The notes: generated by a model not told the origin, from the sequence alone. 64,000 nt of DNA from a bacterium (GCA_022825065.1 JAJDYR010000022.1:33021-97020); one strand, 5' to 3'. Shown: positions 1 through 9,611, counted from the first letter of the stretch. Program-made: numbers and translations.

Positions 1-1245
1 GAGTGGGCGCTGGTCAAGCCCATCGAGGACAGGGCCGATGCCATAGATTCGGAGGGCATCGTATCTACGCTCAGATGGGACAAGGTGCAAAAATTCGTTG
101 AGGAAAAACCGAAGGATCTAGCCCCCTATGGTCTGGATAAGCCAAGACTCACCGTGCGTATTTTCACCGAGGACAAGCAAAAACCCGCAGACGGCGTCAT
201 CCTGGGCGACAGAAAAGTAGAGGCGCCCGGGCCGAGGAGCGGCCAGAAAAAGCCAAAAGCCTATTATTACGCCAGGAGGCTCTCCGGCGGCCCCGTTATG
301 CTCATCAATGAAAAAACAGTGAAGGACCTGCCGAAATCCGTATTGTCCTTGCGGCACAAGACCGTCATTGATTACGATGTCGACCACGTCAAGCGTATCC
401 TGATTGAATCGGACGCTCGAAAACTCGACATCGTCCGAAAGGCGAAAAAGAAATGGGATCTCCACGTCACGGCAGGGGACGGGAAGCAGGAAAAACTCAC
501 CGGCCGCCACAAGCACGTGGACGACCTCATGTGGGACATCAAGTGGATCAACTCGCTAGACTACGTGGATGACCCGGGAGGCGACCTGTCGAAATACGGC
601 CTTGCGCGGGCGGACGGGGAGGGCGCTCCGCTTCGCTACACCATCTGGCTGAAGAAGAAAGAAGATGCGCCCCTGGAGGATAAGTCCTTGATTATCGGGC
701 GCTTCCTCAAGGAGGAGAAAAGGGCGTACGGCCGGATCGAGGGGGAAAAACGCCTGTTCGCCCTCAAGAAAGAAGATTATGACAAGATTACGAAGACACC
801 CTATTTCCTGAGCGAGCGGCGCATGCTCCTGTACGCGAAAGACGATGAAATCACTGAAGTTACGGCGCGCTTCCCGGATCAATCCTTCATGAAGCTCGAG
901 CGCTTCGGCGAAGCCTGGCGCTTCGTCTCCCCCGAGGGGATGGAGGCGGAGTCGGGCAACGTGGAAGACCTCATCGGCGCACTCAGGGATTTCGAGCGGG
1001 AAGGGGAGGCGAAACCCGGCGAAGCGCCTGATTTCAAAGACTTTATCGTCGAGCTCTCGGGAAAGGACGTCCGCCACGGAAAGTGGGGGCCGTTTCGCTT
1101 CGCGGAGAAGGAGGGCTCTGAGTTCTTCTATGTGCGCGAAGGCGGGAAGGTCTACCGCATCACCAGGAAATGGAATGAGGATAAGCTGCCCAAGTCATTG
1201 AAAGACTGGGAGAAAGAGAAACAACCCGAAGAGGGGACCTCATAG
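1..1245 (+). CDS. DUF4340 domain-containing protein (5' end outside window)
   Basis: The frame is open from the first base and ends at 1245, so the N-terminus lies outside the window. The visible 414 residues read EWALVKPIEDRAD at the start and later carry two YGL-type segments (YGLDKPR, YGLARAD), the repeating pattern of DUF4340 proteins. Known members are periplasmic, often anchored by one N-terminal helix, and are frequently encoded beside the GldG/ABC-2 type transporter genes used in gliding or auxiliary export. No such partner is visible because the upstream side is cut off. The C-terminus is very charged (KDWEKEKQPEE). The family call is fairly safe; the function is not known. Confidence 0.75.
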   Translation, partial: EWALVKPIEDRADAIDSEGIVSTLRWDKVQKFVEEKPKDLAPYGLDKPRLTVRIFTEDKQKPADGVILGDRKVEAPGPRSGQKKPKAYYYARRLSGGPVMLINEKTVKDLPKSVLSLRHKTVIDYDVDHVKRILIESDARKLDIVRKAKKKWDLHVTAGDGKQEKLTGRHKHVDDLMWDIKWINSLDYVDDPGGDLSKYGLARADGEGAPLRYTIWLKKKEDAPLEDKSLIIGRFLKEEKRAYGRIEGEKRLFALKKEDYDKITKTPYFLSERRMLLYAKDDEITEVTARFPDQSFMKLERFGEAWRFVSPEGMEAESGNVEDLIGALRDFEREGEAKPGEAPDFKDFIVELSGKDVRHGKWGPFRFAEKEGSEFFYVREGGKVYRITRKWNEDKLPKSLKDWEKEKQPEEGTS

Positions 1246-1825
1246 GATTCACCCTCCCGCCACGCTCCCGAGGCTGAAAATTCCCCCTCGAACGAATTCC
1301 CTTCCCCCCTCGAACGATACGAAGCAATATATCCCTACTTATCAATCGTTTATGCGCGATATCTCGAATCATGTTCAATGAACTGTTCCGTGGGTCTGCG
1401 CGCGCATTTCCCCGCATTTGCCGCCGCGCGCGCGCCTGCCGGGGCGTGGTATCCTCACCATGCTTCTGCGAGGGGGAGATTTTCACCCCCGCATTTCCCC
1501 GCAAAATCACGCATTTCCCCTCGAAAATTTTCAGCAATTTATCGAAAAACCCCGTGAATTTATCTATATTTATCGAAATTTACCGAAATTTTCGGAAATT
1601 AAGTGAGGCCCGGAAGGCTCAAGATCAATCCGCCACCTTACTCTGAATCCGGTGCTGCCCGAGATACGCAAACGCGGGGAAATGCGCAGCGATGCCATCT
1701 ATAAAGGTTGTATTTCCTCATCCCGTGAGCGAGGAGCAATTCCACCTAATCGGAAGGGATTACGAGCGATGTGTGGGCGCTAGTCAGGAAAACTGAAATG
1801 GATGGCCCTTTATAGATGTCCTTTT
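1246..1825. other. 580-base gap with short AT- and GC-biased repeats
   Basis: No convincing gene is seen. The segment 1260-1320 repeats CCCCTCGAACGA. The segment 1400-1530 repeats CGCATTTCCCCGCA. The segment 1515-1605 is AT-rich and iterates ATTTATCGAAA/ATTTACCGAAA words. CATCTATAAAGG (1696-1707) and CCTTTATAGATG (1807-1818) form a perfect 12-base inverted repeat about 100 bases apart. Between the arms lies a 34-codon frame at 1692-1796 (MPSIKVVFPHP...), which looks protein-like but is too short to call. Confidence 0.5.
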
Positions 1826-2677
1826 TCAGGACAAGGCGTCACCGATGGGCCGTTTTTCACCTGGTCGGACGGGGTAGAGCGCAGGCGCATGACCAAGTGT
1901 CGGCGTCTTGCTGTCCGCTCCGAAGGCGATGTCCCTACAGCCGATGTCATCAAGCGCCACGCATTCGACGCGGACGCCGAGTTGTCCTTCCTCAATATCT
2001 ACGGTGAGGCGAGCGAATGCGGACTCCCATTCACCGGCGGCTTTACGAGTGGAGCCTCCCATATCGAGCCAGCCTTTCCACCACGCCCTTGGCGCGAGAA
2101 TCTGGACAATCAGCGGCTCCTCGGTGATTTCCACATTGCAACACTCCTTCGCTTCACTGGCGATTACGTCGCGGTTGGCCTCCACGATAGCGGCGTAACG
2201 CAAACCCTCCATTAGCGCCAACAAGGGAGTGTCGCCCCGGCTGCTGGCGTTGCTAGGTTTCACCTTCAACTCAATGATTATTAGCCTCCCTCGATCCGTG
2301 AGGCCCAGCAAATCGACCTTCCCGATCCTCCTATCTGAGCGCTTGGCTTTCAGAGGAACCTGGTAATCGAGTAGACGAAACCAGCCGCCGCCGGAGCGGG
2401 GCCAACGCCCTTTCAGGTTCCGGAGCGCAATCGCCAAATGCTCCTCTTTCCGGTTGCTTTTATCGGCATCATCCGGGGACGAAATCACCCCGGCGTGTCC
2501 GACGAAATAACGCTTGCCCCTTCCGCTTCGCCTCGGAGCGCATCCGCGCAGTCTCTCATATTCGTCGAAAAGGTTTGCCCGAACGATGTCGGCGATGTTT
2601 TTCTCAAGTCCCGTCGTGCGCTTATACAAACCATCATGGAAGAGGATGGGAAAATCGTCGGGACAGAAATGAGACAT
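1826..2677 (-). CDS. PD-(D/E)XK nuclease-like hypothetical protein
   Basis: This is a 283-residue protein of no recognised named family. Its middle carries the layout of a PD-(D/E)XK nuclease core: an acidic helix around RKEEHLA (residues 77-82), then D122 in GKVDLLGL, a turn, and E136-L-K138 in a hydrophobic strand (IIIELKVK). The second strand and E-x-K spacing fit the fold well. The start ATG at 2677 has GGAG seven bases upstream. No methylase or restriction partner is next to it, so it may be a solitary nuclease, a mobile-element remnant or an RNA/DNA repair protein. The fold assignment is inference from motifs. Confidence 0.6.
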   Translation of the reverse strand: MSHFCPDDFPILFHDGLYKRTTGLEKNIADIVRANLFDEYERLRGCAPRRSGRGKRYFVGHAGVISSPDDADKSNRKEEHLAIALRNLKGRWPRSGGGWFRLLDYQVPLKAKRSDRRIGKVDLLGLTDRGRLIIIELKVKPSNASSRGDTPLLALMEGLRYAAIVEANRDVIASEAKECCNVEITEEPLIVQILAPRAWWKGWLDMGGSTRKAAGEWESAFARLTVDIEEGQLGVRVECVALDDIGCRDIAFGADSKTPTLGHAPALYPVRPGEKRPIGDALS

Positions 2678-2743
2678 TCATGTTCTCCAACTGTGTGAGA
2701 AATAATCAGGTCGTACTACGTGAATATCGGTACACCCCGCACA

Positions 2744-4144
2744 TCAAAACGACTCGAAATCGGGCGACTCCTTCCACCCCCCGCGTTCCTCTTCCAGGGC
2801 GTGGGCGATTCTGTAGAGCGCGGCCTCGCTGAAATCCGGCCCGACGAGCTGCACCGCCAGCGGCAGCCCGTCTCCCGAAAACCCCCGGGGCAGGGATATG
2901 GCGGGCGCGCCCAGGGTGTTGACCCAGCGCGTGAAGCGCGTGAGGGAGGCGACGAGCCCCTCGGCTTCTGCGCGCGCCTGGGCGTGAGAGGGCGCGGGTA
3001 CGGGCGTCGTCGGCCCGGCCAGCACGTCCACGGCGGAGAACACCTCGCGCCCGTAATAACGAATCAGTTCCTCGCGCCTTGAGAGTGCTGCGCGATACTC
3101 GCTCGAATCAATCCCGCGCCCGGCTTCCAGGCGCGCCAGGATTTCGGGCGTCACCTCGTCCGCGTATCTCTCCAGACGCTCGCCGTGTATCATCAGCGCC
3201 TCGTACTTGAAGACCGTGTTGGCGAGTTCTTCGAGCTCTCCGGTACGGGGAGGCGGCATCGGAACGAGACGCGCGCCCAGGCGCTCGAGAGCCCCGCATG
3301 CTTCCCCGTAAGCCGCTCCCATCTCCCCGGAAACGCCGCTCAATTCCGCCCCTCCCAAAACGCCCACGCGAACGCCCTCGATGCTCTCTCCGAGCGCTTC
3401 GACGTAATCGGGCACGGGCCGCGTGCTCGCGCTCGCGTCCTGCGGGTCCGGACCCGCGATGGCGGAGAGCACCAGCGCGTTGTCCGCCACGGTTCGCGTG
3501 AGCGGGCCGAAGGTGTCGAGCGTCCAGGAGAGCGGCATCCCCCCGTGCCGGCTCACGCGGCCGTTCGTGGGCTTGAGGCCCACCACGCCGCAAAACGCCG
3601 CAGGCAGGCGGATGGAGCCGCCCGTATCCGTGCCGATGGCGGCCAGCGCCATCCCGCCGGCCACCGCGCATCCCGATCCGCTGCTCGAACCGCCCGTAAC
3701 GTGACCCTGCTTCCAGGGGTTCTGCGGGTCGCCGAAATGCTTGTTGCGCCCCGTCGGCCCCATGGCGAGTTCCGCCATGTTGAGTTTCCCCATGTTGACG
3801 GCGCCGGCCTCTTCGAGGCGCTTCCAGATGCTAGACGCCGCATCGGGGGGCGGGTCGTCCTCGAACATCACGCTGCCGCAAGTGGTGGGGGTTCCCGGAA
3901 TATGGCAGAGGTCCTTGTAGGCCACCGGAATCCCGTCGAGCGGGCCGATTTCATCGCCGAAGCGGAACCTCCGCTCCGATTCGCGCGCGGCCCTGCGCAT
4001 CTCTCTTTCGCTGACGTGGAAATAGGCCCGAAGCTTGAGATTCCACTTTTTGATGAGGGCGAGGGCGTCGTCGGCAATTTCGACCGGCGAGACTTCACCG
4101 GCGCGGTAGGCGTCCCGCAGCGCCGTTATCGTCCAATCGCTCAT
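2744..4144 (-). CDS. amidase (amidase signature family)
   Basis: The protein has 466 residues, the usual length for amidase-signature enzymes. The Ser-cisSer-Lys triad can be placed: K77 in PVAYKDL, cis-Ser S153 in GGSSSGS and nucleophile S177 in GTDTGGSIRLPA. The 24-residue serine spacing matches the family. Such enzymes hydrolyse carboxamides, and GatA of the tRNA amidotransferase belongs here. There is no gatB or gatC nearby and the substrate cannot be read from sequence. It is followed on the same strand, after a 25-base gap upstream, by the DinB gene, so the two may be co-transcribed. Confidence 0.88.
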   Translation of the reverse strand: MSDWTITALRDAYRAGEVSPVEIADDALALIKKWNLKLRAYFHVSEREMRRAARESERRFRFGDEIGPLDGIPVAYKDLCHIPGTPTTCGSVMFEDDPPPDAASSIWKRLEEAGAVNMGKLNMAELAMGPTGRNKHFGDPQNPWKQGHVTGGSSSGSGCAVAGGMALAAIGTDTGGSIRLPAAFCGVVGLKPTNGRVSRHGGMPLSWTLDTFGPLTRTVADNALVLSAIAGPDPQDASASTRPVPDYVEALGESIEGVRVGVLGGAELSGVSGEMGAAYGEACGALERLGARLVPMPPPRTGELEELANTVFKYEALMIHGERLERYADEVTPEILARLEAGRGIDSSEYRAALSRREELIRYYGREVFSAVDVLAGPTTPVPAPSHAQARAEAEGLVASLTRFTRWVNTLGAPAISLPRGFSGDGLPLAVQLVGPDFSEAALYRIAHALEEERGGWKESPDFESF

Positions 4145-4169
4145 GGGCGGGTTCTGCGGACCGGACCTG

Positions 4170-4724
4170 TCATCCGCTTCCCGGGTAGCCCGGAGCCTCG
4201 AGGACGCGCGTCATCTGGTCCTGATGGAGATAGTCGTGCGTGCCGGAATAGACGATGCGGTCGTAAATGTTGAGGTCGCCGTAGCGGAAATGCTCATGCA
4301 TATAGCGGCTCATGTCGGTGCTCCGGTAAGGGAGCATCATCTTGTGAACCGCCTCCCTGTTGGGGGTGAGCCTGGTGATCATCTCGCGGAAATCGCCTTC
4401 CCCCTTCGGGATGAGAAAATCGGGCGCCGGAACCCGGCCTTGCTCCCTGCGCCTGAGCGCCTCGCGGCTCATCTTCTGCGGACTCTCGGGCGCCGTATCC
4501 CATGAGCCGGATTCCTCAGCCTCAGCGAGCCTCTTCTCGATGAAGCGCGCGTAATACGCGTCCGTCAACAGGATGTGTTCGAGATTCTCATGCAGGGACC
4601 ATTCGCCGTCCGGAGGCCGCCAGTGAACGTGGGAGGTGTCGACCCCCTCGAGAAAGGCGATCAGGTTTTTTCTGTCCTCGAAAGCCGAGGCGAAAGCCTC
4701 ATCGAACATCTCTTCCGGCGTCAT
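4170..4724 (-). CDS. DinB-like family protein
   Basis: This 184-residue protein matches the DinB/DUF664 four-helix fold. The N-terminal helix has the typical lines W-R-P (HWRPPDGEWS) and a conserved His (HENLEHI), and a second His-rich region follows near the end (YSGTHDYLHQDQM). These three His positions form the metal site in the family. Members are thiol-dependent transferases or unknown enzymes. I chose the ATG at 4724 because AAGGA lies seven bases upstream; a longer frame starting at 4778 has no such site. It sits just upstream of the amidase gene on the same strand. Confidence 0.72.
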   Translation of the reverse strand: MTPEEMFDEAFASAFEDRKNLIAFLEGVDTSHVHWRPPDGEWSLHENLEHILLTDAYYARFIEKRLAEAEESGSWDTAPESPQKMSREALRRREQGRVPAPDFLIPKGEGDFREMITRLTPNREAVHKMMLPYRSTDMSRYMHEHFRYGDLNIYDRIVYSGTHDYLHQDQMTRVLEAPGYPGSG

Positions 4725-4884
4725 TTTATCGTCCTTCACGTTGGGCGGGCGAGGGTCTTGAACCCCGTCGAATTCCACGTTGTTATGCCTTCAAGAAACC
4801 AAAATACAATATGTACTGGGTTTATGCCATAACTGCGGCGCCGCGGGGTCCCGGGCCGCTTCGCGAAGCGCCCGTTTCTCCGGA

Positions 4885-5352
4885 AGGGTTGTTCGCGAAC
4901 GACCCCTGCAATCGAATTGACGAACAACCAGAATCAGGACAGGCACGGAGGCCTGTCCCTACGGGACGGCGCCTCTTCGGCCGGTTCGATTGCCCCTCAC
5001 TTGTTGAAAGGCAACCCCCCCTACCCCCCCTTGACAGGGGGGTAAAAAAGACCGCCCCCCGGCAAGTGGGGGATATGAACAAAGACGACGCCCGCCGACG
5101 GGCGGATGGGTTTTGGTTCTTCTTACCCCCCTGTCAAGGGGGGGTAGGGGGGGTTGCCTTTCAGTGGGAGCGCCCTTCGATACGCCGCCTTCGGCGGCTA
5201 CTCAGGATGAGGAAAGTGGGGGGCGGGGCCTGTCCCGAGCGAAGGCGAGGGGCCGCTACTCAGGATGAGGCGAAGAAAGACTTTTTCAACAAACCTTAAA
5301 GGGGGGGCAGGGGGGATGCTCCTTTGAGGAGGCTTTCTCGACAACCCCCTGC
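4885..5352. repeat. composite palindromic repeat, copy A
   Basis: The gap between the DinB gene and the dehydrogenase is filled by stacked palindromes. From left to right: an imperfect palindrome GGGTTGTTCGCGAACGACCC; a GACAGGC..GCCTGTCCC pair; and a large inverted repeat with arms at about 5004-5047 and 5121-5163 (TGAAAGGCAAC, C-tract, TACCCCCCC, TTGACAGGGGGG). After these come a doubled GGCGGCTACTCAGGATGAGG / GGCCGCTACTCAGGATGAGG segment and a right boundary CTTTTTCAACAAACC. Frames inside read as low-complexity PPYPPL-type peptides and are not genes. Confidence 0.85.
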
Positions 5353-5360
5353 GGCGGATT

Positions 5361-6269
5361 TCAGGAATCCCGCCCGGCGCCGGGAGAACGCACCTCGATG
5401 TCCAGCCACTCTTCCCAGAGCTTGATGAGCGAGGCGTATTCTTCGGCCCCGTATCCTCGCTGAATCGCCATCTCATAGACGTGGTGTGTCGCGCTGGCGA
5501 TGAAGGTGGGAACGCGGAGTTCGCGGGCCAGCTCGAGGCACAGGTCGGAATCTTTCGTCGCGAGGTCGGTCGTCATCCCGGGCGTGAACTCCCCCGGCAG
5601 GATGTGCTTTCTGAGCCTGTCCTCCACCTGGCGGCTGCGGCCCGAACTGACGGAGATGACGTCGCAGAGCAAATCGGGGTCGGCGCCCGCCGCGACGCCC
5701 AGCGCCATGGCCTCGGTCAGCGCCGCGAGGTTCACGTGCGAGAGCATGTTGTTCACGACCTTGAACAACATGCCCATGCCCGATGCGCCGCAATGGAAGA
5801 TGTTTTTTCCGAAATGCGAGAGAAGGGGCCTGAGCCTCTCGAACCCCGCCTCGCCGCCGCCGACCATCAGCGTGAGGGTGCCCGCCCTGGCCCCCTGTAC
5901 GCCGCCGCTCACGGCGGCATCCATCAACTCGGCCCCTTGCGCTTTCACCACCGGGGCCAGTTCCTGGATGAGGGAAGGGGAGACGGTGCTCGTCTCCGCC
6001 AGGAGCGCGCCGTCCCGCGCGCCCGCCAGAATTCCCTCCTCACCCAGGATCACCTCGCGCGATATGTTCGGATGCGGCAGGGACGTGAAAACGATCTCCG
6101 AACGGGAAGCGACGTCCGCCGGGCTGCGCCCCGCGCGCGCGCCCTTGTTCTCCGCCTCCAGCGTGGCTTCCTCCCGGACGTCGTACGCGGTCACCTCATG
6201 ACCGGCCCTGATGAGATGGGCGCAAATCTCGCTTCCCATCCGGCCCAGGCCGATAAAACCAAGCTCCAC
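5361..6269 (-). CDS. NAD(P)-dependent beta-hydroxyacid dehydrogenase (3-hydroxyisobutyrate dehydrogenase family)
   Basis: The 302-residue protein opens with the Rossmann motif GFIGLGRMG (residues 4-12). The family substrate motif is DAAVSGGVQGARAGTLT (residues 117-133). The catalytic lysine K170 lies in FKVVNNM with N173/N174 following. The family oxidises 3-hydroxyisobutyrate, tartronate semialdehyde, 6-phosphogluconate-type or succinic semialdehyde-type substrates, and the exact one is not evident. I chose GTG at 6269 because GAGGAGG lies six bases upstream. A frame opening further upstream would run into the tRNA-Pro gene. Confidence 0.85.
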   Translation of the reverse strand: MELGFIGLGRMGSEICAHLIRAGHEVTAYDVREEATLEAENKGARAGRSPADVASRSEIVFTSLPHPNISREVILGEEGILAGARDGALLAETSTVSPSLIQELAPVVKAQGAELMDAAVSGGVQGARAGTLTLMVGGGEAGFERLRPLLSHFGKNIFHCGASGMGMLFKVVNNMLSHVNLAALTEAMALGVAAGADPDLLCDVISVSSGRSRQVEDRLRKHILPGEFTPGMTTDLATKDSDLCLELARELRVPTFIASATHHVYEMAIQRGYGAEEYASLIKLWEEWLDIEVRSPGAGRDS

Positions 6270-6320
6270 CGTTCGCCTCCTCGCCGGATGCGCCATCCGC
6301 CCGTCGGTAATGGATAAAAA

Positions 6321-6397
<77 letters not shown>

Positions 6398-6518
6398 ACC
6401 GAAAGAAATGTCCCGCGGAAAAGTTCCGGGCGCGGCAGGGCAGGTGTGCCGAACCGCGCCGGGTTTTCGGCGAAAGAAATATCACAGGCTATTTAGTAAG
6501 GCTTAAGCGTGGTGCGCG

Positions 6519-7202
6519 TCAAGGGCTTCGCGTTATCGAGGCCGGGGAAATGAATTTGTCCCGGTAACGGCGTTTTGAGGGAGCGGGGGAAATTCCGGGA
6601 AGGGGGAGGGGGGAGAAGAGGCTGGGAATACGGTCGCCCCTGTATAGCGTGGCGACCCGGTGACCTCCCGTTTTCGAAACCGTCGTGCGCGTCATCTCGC
6701 GCAGAGCGACGGCCTGGCCGCCGACGAGCAGGCGCATTCGTCCCTTCTTGAGTATCACGGTGGTGAAGTGTCTGTAGGCTTTCACGGCGAATTCCACTCC
6801 CTTGCCGCGCAGCATTGCCGCAGGCGTCGTCACGCTCAGGCTCAGCCCGCAGGAAGCTTCATGGCACCTCACCGTGCCCCTGTTCAGTCTCGCCGAATAC
6901 GTGCCGCCCCGCTTCATGCCCACCAATTTGAAGGAAGTGTTCGGCTCCAGCACGAGCCGGCAACCCGGGCGGCGCCGGAAATGAATGAGCGCCCTCGAAC
7001 TCGCGCTCGTGACGATGTGGTCGCCCGGGAGCATCGCGCGTCTGTCTCTGAGGTAAACTTTTTTTCCGCGCGGGAATACGATGTGGGGGAAGCCGGATAT
7101 CGCTCTCATTTCGACGAGGACTTTGTTTTCCGCGACAGCGGAAGAGATCATGCACAGGGGAAACAGATGCACCCCAAGAATCAGGATCTTGAGTCTGGTC
7201 AT
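6519..7202 (-). CDS. FecR-domain exported protein
   Basis: This 227-residue protein begins with a signal peptide (LKILILGVHLFPLCMISSAVAEN, cleavage near residue 25). A FecR-like beta region follows: a short segment with PGDHIVT and SSRALIHF, then VTTPAAMLRGKGVEFAV and LKKGRMRLLVGGQAVAL. These match the R-G-T-x-F pattern of FecR domains that precede a 'v..G.v.v' strand. It lacks the N-terminal anti-sigma region of true FecR and there is no sigma factor gene next to it, so it is more likely an exported structural or regulatory domain protein than a siderophore regulator. The C-terminus is basic and proline-rich. Confidence 0.65.
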   Translation of the reverse strand: MTRLKILILGVHLFPLCMISSAVAENKVLVEMRAISGFPHIVFPRGKKVYLRDRRAMLPGDHIVTSASSRALIHFRRRPGCRLVLEPNTSFKLVGMKRGGTYSARLNRGTVRCHEASCGLSLSVTTPAAMLRGKGVEFAVKAYRHFTTVILKKGRMRLLVGGQAVALREMTRTTVSKTGGHRVATLYRGDRIPSLFSPLPLPGISPAPSKRRYRDKFISPASITRSP

Positions 7203-7397
7203 GTCATTCCCGTGGAGTAGCGGCTAAGCGTCAGACCTCACAGAATTTTGTAAAGGATTTTCGGGGGATTTGCAAGTTGCCTAACTAACGGAAAAGAAAC
7301 CACATCCCGATGTTCGGGCCTGGGATTGTCGAAAACCCCTGATTCCGTGATTCGGCGTATGTAGCCGACCAGGGAAGAAGGTCTGACGCGATGGGAT

Positions 7398-7812
7398 TGT
7401 AGGGACAACCCCTCCTCGGGGTTGTCCCACAGTTCGCGAACCGCCCCTACGGGCGAATACGGTTTTGTTCGCCATTCCGGTGTCAGACCCGACGAATGCG
7501 GAAGGGTTTGTCGGAATGACGAATCGAGGCGAAGGCTATGATTACTTGTAGGGGCCGCATATATGCGGCCCCTACAAAACCATCGTGCCCCCTCTGCCTC
7601 CAATAAAGGGGGGCTCAACTGTCCTTGTCAGGGGATAAAGGCAACCCCCCCTACCCCCCCTTGTCAGGGGGGCAAGAAAAATCAAAAGCCCCTCCACCGG
7701 CGGTGGGCGTCGCCTTTTTTTACCCCCCTGACAAGGGGGGGTAGGGGGGGTTGGTTTTCAGGGCGAGAGGGACGCTCCCTCTACCCTCACAAGAGTTTTT
7801 TTTCAACCACCC
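7398..7812. repeat. composite palindromic repeat, copy B
   Basis: The region upstream of the FecR gene contains GGGACAACCCC..GGGGTTGTCCC around 7400-7432 and TTGTAGGGGCCGCATATATGCGGCCCCTACAA at about 7547-7577, which is near-perfect. It also carries the large C-tract inverted repeat, with arms at about 7640-7672 and 7721-7754. The right boundary is TTTTTTTTCAACCACCCC, running to the stop codon of the next gene. No coding potential beyond repeat-derived low-complexity frames was seen. Confidence 0.85.
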
Positions 7813-8295
7813 CTAAATGAGCGGGTCCCGCCGCGTCGTGATGACGCCGGTCCTCATGCCCGCCGTGTGCAAACCGCCCCTCAGGCGGCCGTGCTCGATC
7901 TTCATGCACCTGTCCATGACGACGAGCAGGCCCGCGGCCTGCGCGCGGGCGGCCTCGGCCTCGTTCACCACTTCGAATTGCAGCCACAGCGATTTCGCGC
8001 CGACCTCTATCGCCTCGTCGACCACCTCCGCAATTTCATCCGGCCTTCGGAACACGTCCACCACGTCGGGCGGATCGGGTATCGATGAGACGTCGGGGTA
8101 GGATTTCCGGTCCAGTATCCGCTCGTATCTCGGGTTCACCGGGATGACCTCGTAACCCATTCTTTGCAGGTAATACCCCACGAAATAGCTGGGTCTCGAT
8201 TCGTTCGCCGAGAGCCCCACCATCGCCACGCGGCGGTGATTCCGCAGGATGCGGCGAATCGTGCGCGGGTTCTGGTATGCGGGAAATTTCATCAC
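7813..8295 (-). CDS. CoA-binding domain protein (YccU-like)
   Basis: This 160-residue protein matches the stand-alone CoA-binding Rossmann family. It shows VAMVGLSANESRPSYFVGYYL near the N-terminus, EVIPVNPRYE, the SWLQFEVVN-type strand (here LWLQFEVVN) and the C-terminal MDRCMKIEH. Family members bind CoA in crystal structures, but their cellular role is unclear. Its start overlaps the stop of the upstream metY gene (GTGATGA), so GTG at 8295 or the ATG at 8292 is probably translated by coupling. This joins it functionally or at least transcriptionally with sulfhydrylase metabolism. Confidence 0.83.
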   Translation of the reverse strand: MMKFPAYQNPRTIRRILRNHRRVAMVGLSANESRPSYFVGYYLQRMGYEVIPVNPRYERILDRKSYPDVSSIPDPPDVVDVFRRPDEIAEVVDEAIEVGAKSLWLQFEVVNEAEAARAQAAGLLVVMDRCMKIEHGRLRGGLHTAGMRTGVITTRRDPLI

Positions 8296-9611
8296 GCGCT
8301 CTTCGTCGCCTCACCGAGGGCCTGGTCGAGGTCCCAGAGAATGTCGTCGATGTGCTCGAGGCCCACCGAAATCCGGATGAGGTCGGGCGTGATGTTGCCC
8401 GCCTTCAGGTCCTCCTCGCTCAACTGGGCGTGCGTCGTGGAGGCCGGGTGGATGATGAGGCTTTTGGCGTCGCCGACGTTCGCGAGGTGACTGTGCAGCT
8501 GAAGGGCGTTGATGAAGCGAACGGCCGGGTCGAATCCGCCCCGGACGCCGAAGGCGAAAACGGCGCCCTGTCCGTTCGGCAGATACTTTTGCGCCCTTTC
8601 GTATTCGGGGCTGTCCGGCAGCCCAGGATAGCTTACGAAACTGACGCGTGAATCCCCCGCGAGAAACTCGGCCACCTTCTGCGCGTTCTCGCAGTGGCGC
8701 CCCATGCGCAGGGGCAGGGTCTCCAGACCCTGGGCGAACAGGAAACCGTTGAGCGGGCCCAGGCACGACCCGATGTCGCGCAGGCTCTCCGCGCGCGCCT
8801 TCATGAGGAAGCCCAGTTCCCCGAAAGTCTCGAAGAAGCGCAGCCCGTGATAGCCCGGCGAGGGGTCGGTCATGCCGGGGAACTTTCCGTTCGCCCAGTC
8901 GAAGCGCCCCGAATCCACCATGACGCCGCCGATGCTCGTGCCGTGCCCGTCGATGAATTTCGTGGCCGAATGCAAGACGATGTCCGCCCCCCATTCGATG
9001 GGGCGGCAGAGGTAGGGGGTGGCGAAGGTGTTGTCCACGACGAGGGGAACGCCCGCATCTTCCGCGATTTTCGCGAGGGCTTCCAGGTCGGCGACGTTGG
9101 TGGCCGGGTTCCCTATCGTCTCGCAGTAGATGACGCGCGTCTTCTCCGTCACCGCGGCCCGAAAGTCCTCCGGCCGCGTCGGGTCGACGAACGTCGTGTG
9201 GATGCCGAGTTTTCTGAGCGTGATGTCGAACTGCGTGTAGGTGCCCCCGTAGAGGGCCGCGGAGGAAACGATTTCATCCCCCGGGTTCGTCAGGGTGAAC
9301 AGCGCGACGAACTGCGCGGCCTGGCCCGAGGCCGTCGCCAGCCCGCCGACGCCTCCCTCGAGAGCCGCGATGCGCTCCTCGAAGACGCTCGTGGTGGGGT
9401 TTCCGATGCGCGTGTAGACGTACCCGTAATCCTGCAGGGCGAAAAGGCCCGCGGCGTGTTCGTCGTCGTCGAAAACGAAACCGGTGGACTGGTAGATCGG
9501 CACGGCCCTGGCGCCGGTGGCGGGGTCGGGCCGCGCGCCCGCATGGAGGGCGTTGGTGTCGAAGTGAAACGCTCTCGGGGCCGTTTCCTCGGGCCTGGAT
9601 TCCTCGTTCAT
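8292..9611 (-). CDS. metY: O-acetylhomoserine/O-succinylhomoserine sulfhydrylase (MetY-type), copy 1
   Basis: The protein has 439 residues, typical of MetY. It is a fold-type I PLP enzyme: TRIGNPT (residues 67-73), SGQAAQ, D193 in [11 protein letters not shown], and the Schiff-base K218 in [17 protein letters not shown]. The reaction is O-acetyl-L-homoserine plus sulfide to homocysteine plus acetate, the direct sulfhydrylation route to methionine. The 3' end overlaps the CoA-binding gene. A second copy lies at 12410-13720. Activity with O-acetylhomoserine rather than O-acetylserine is from family knowledge. Confidence 0.88.
   Translation of the reverse strand: MNEESRPEETAPRAFHFDTNALHAGARPDPATGARAVPIYQSTGFVFDDDEHAAGLFALQDYGYVYTRIGNPTTSVFEERIAALEGGVGGLATASGQAAQFVALFTLTNPGDEIVSSAALYGGTYTQFDITLRKLGIHTTFVDPTRPEDFRAAVTEKTRVIYCETIGNPATNVADLEALAKIAEDAGVPLVVDNTFATPYLCRPIEWGADIVLHSATKFIDGHGTSIGGVMVDSGRFDWANGKFPGMTDPSPGYHGLRFFETFGELGFLMKARAESLRDIGSCLGPLNGFLFAQGLETLPLRMGRHCENAQKVAEFLAGDSRVSFVSYPGLPDSPEYERAQKYLPNGQGAVFAFGVRGGFDPAVRFINALQLHSHLANVGDAKSLIIHPASTTHAQLSEEDLKAGNITPDLIRISVGLEHIDDILWDLDQALGEATKSA

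Noticed and set aside
2744..4144. GatA subunit of the glutamyl-tRNA amidotransferase
   Set aside because: It has the amidase signature, but gatB and gatC are absent and the context is accessory metabolism, so a general amidase is the safer name.
5001..5163. Open frames giving PPYPPLSGG / TPLTRGGRGG-type peptides in the repeat elements
   Set aside because: They are translations of the C-tract inverted repeat, recur in every copy, and have no ribosome-binding site or domain.
6519..7202. FecR anti-sigma regulator
   Set aside because: There is no sigma factor or TonB receptor gene nearby, and the protein starts with a signal peptide rather than a cytoplasmic anti-sigma region.
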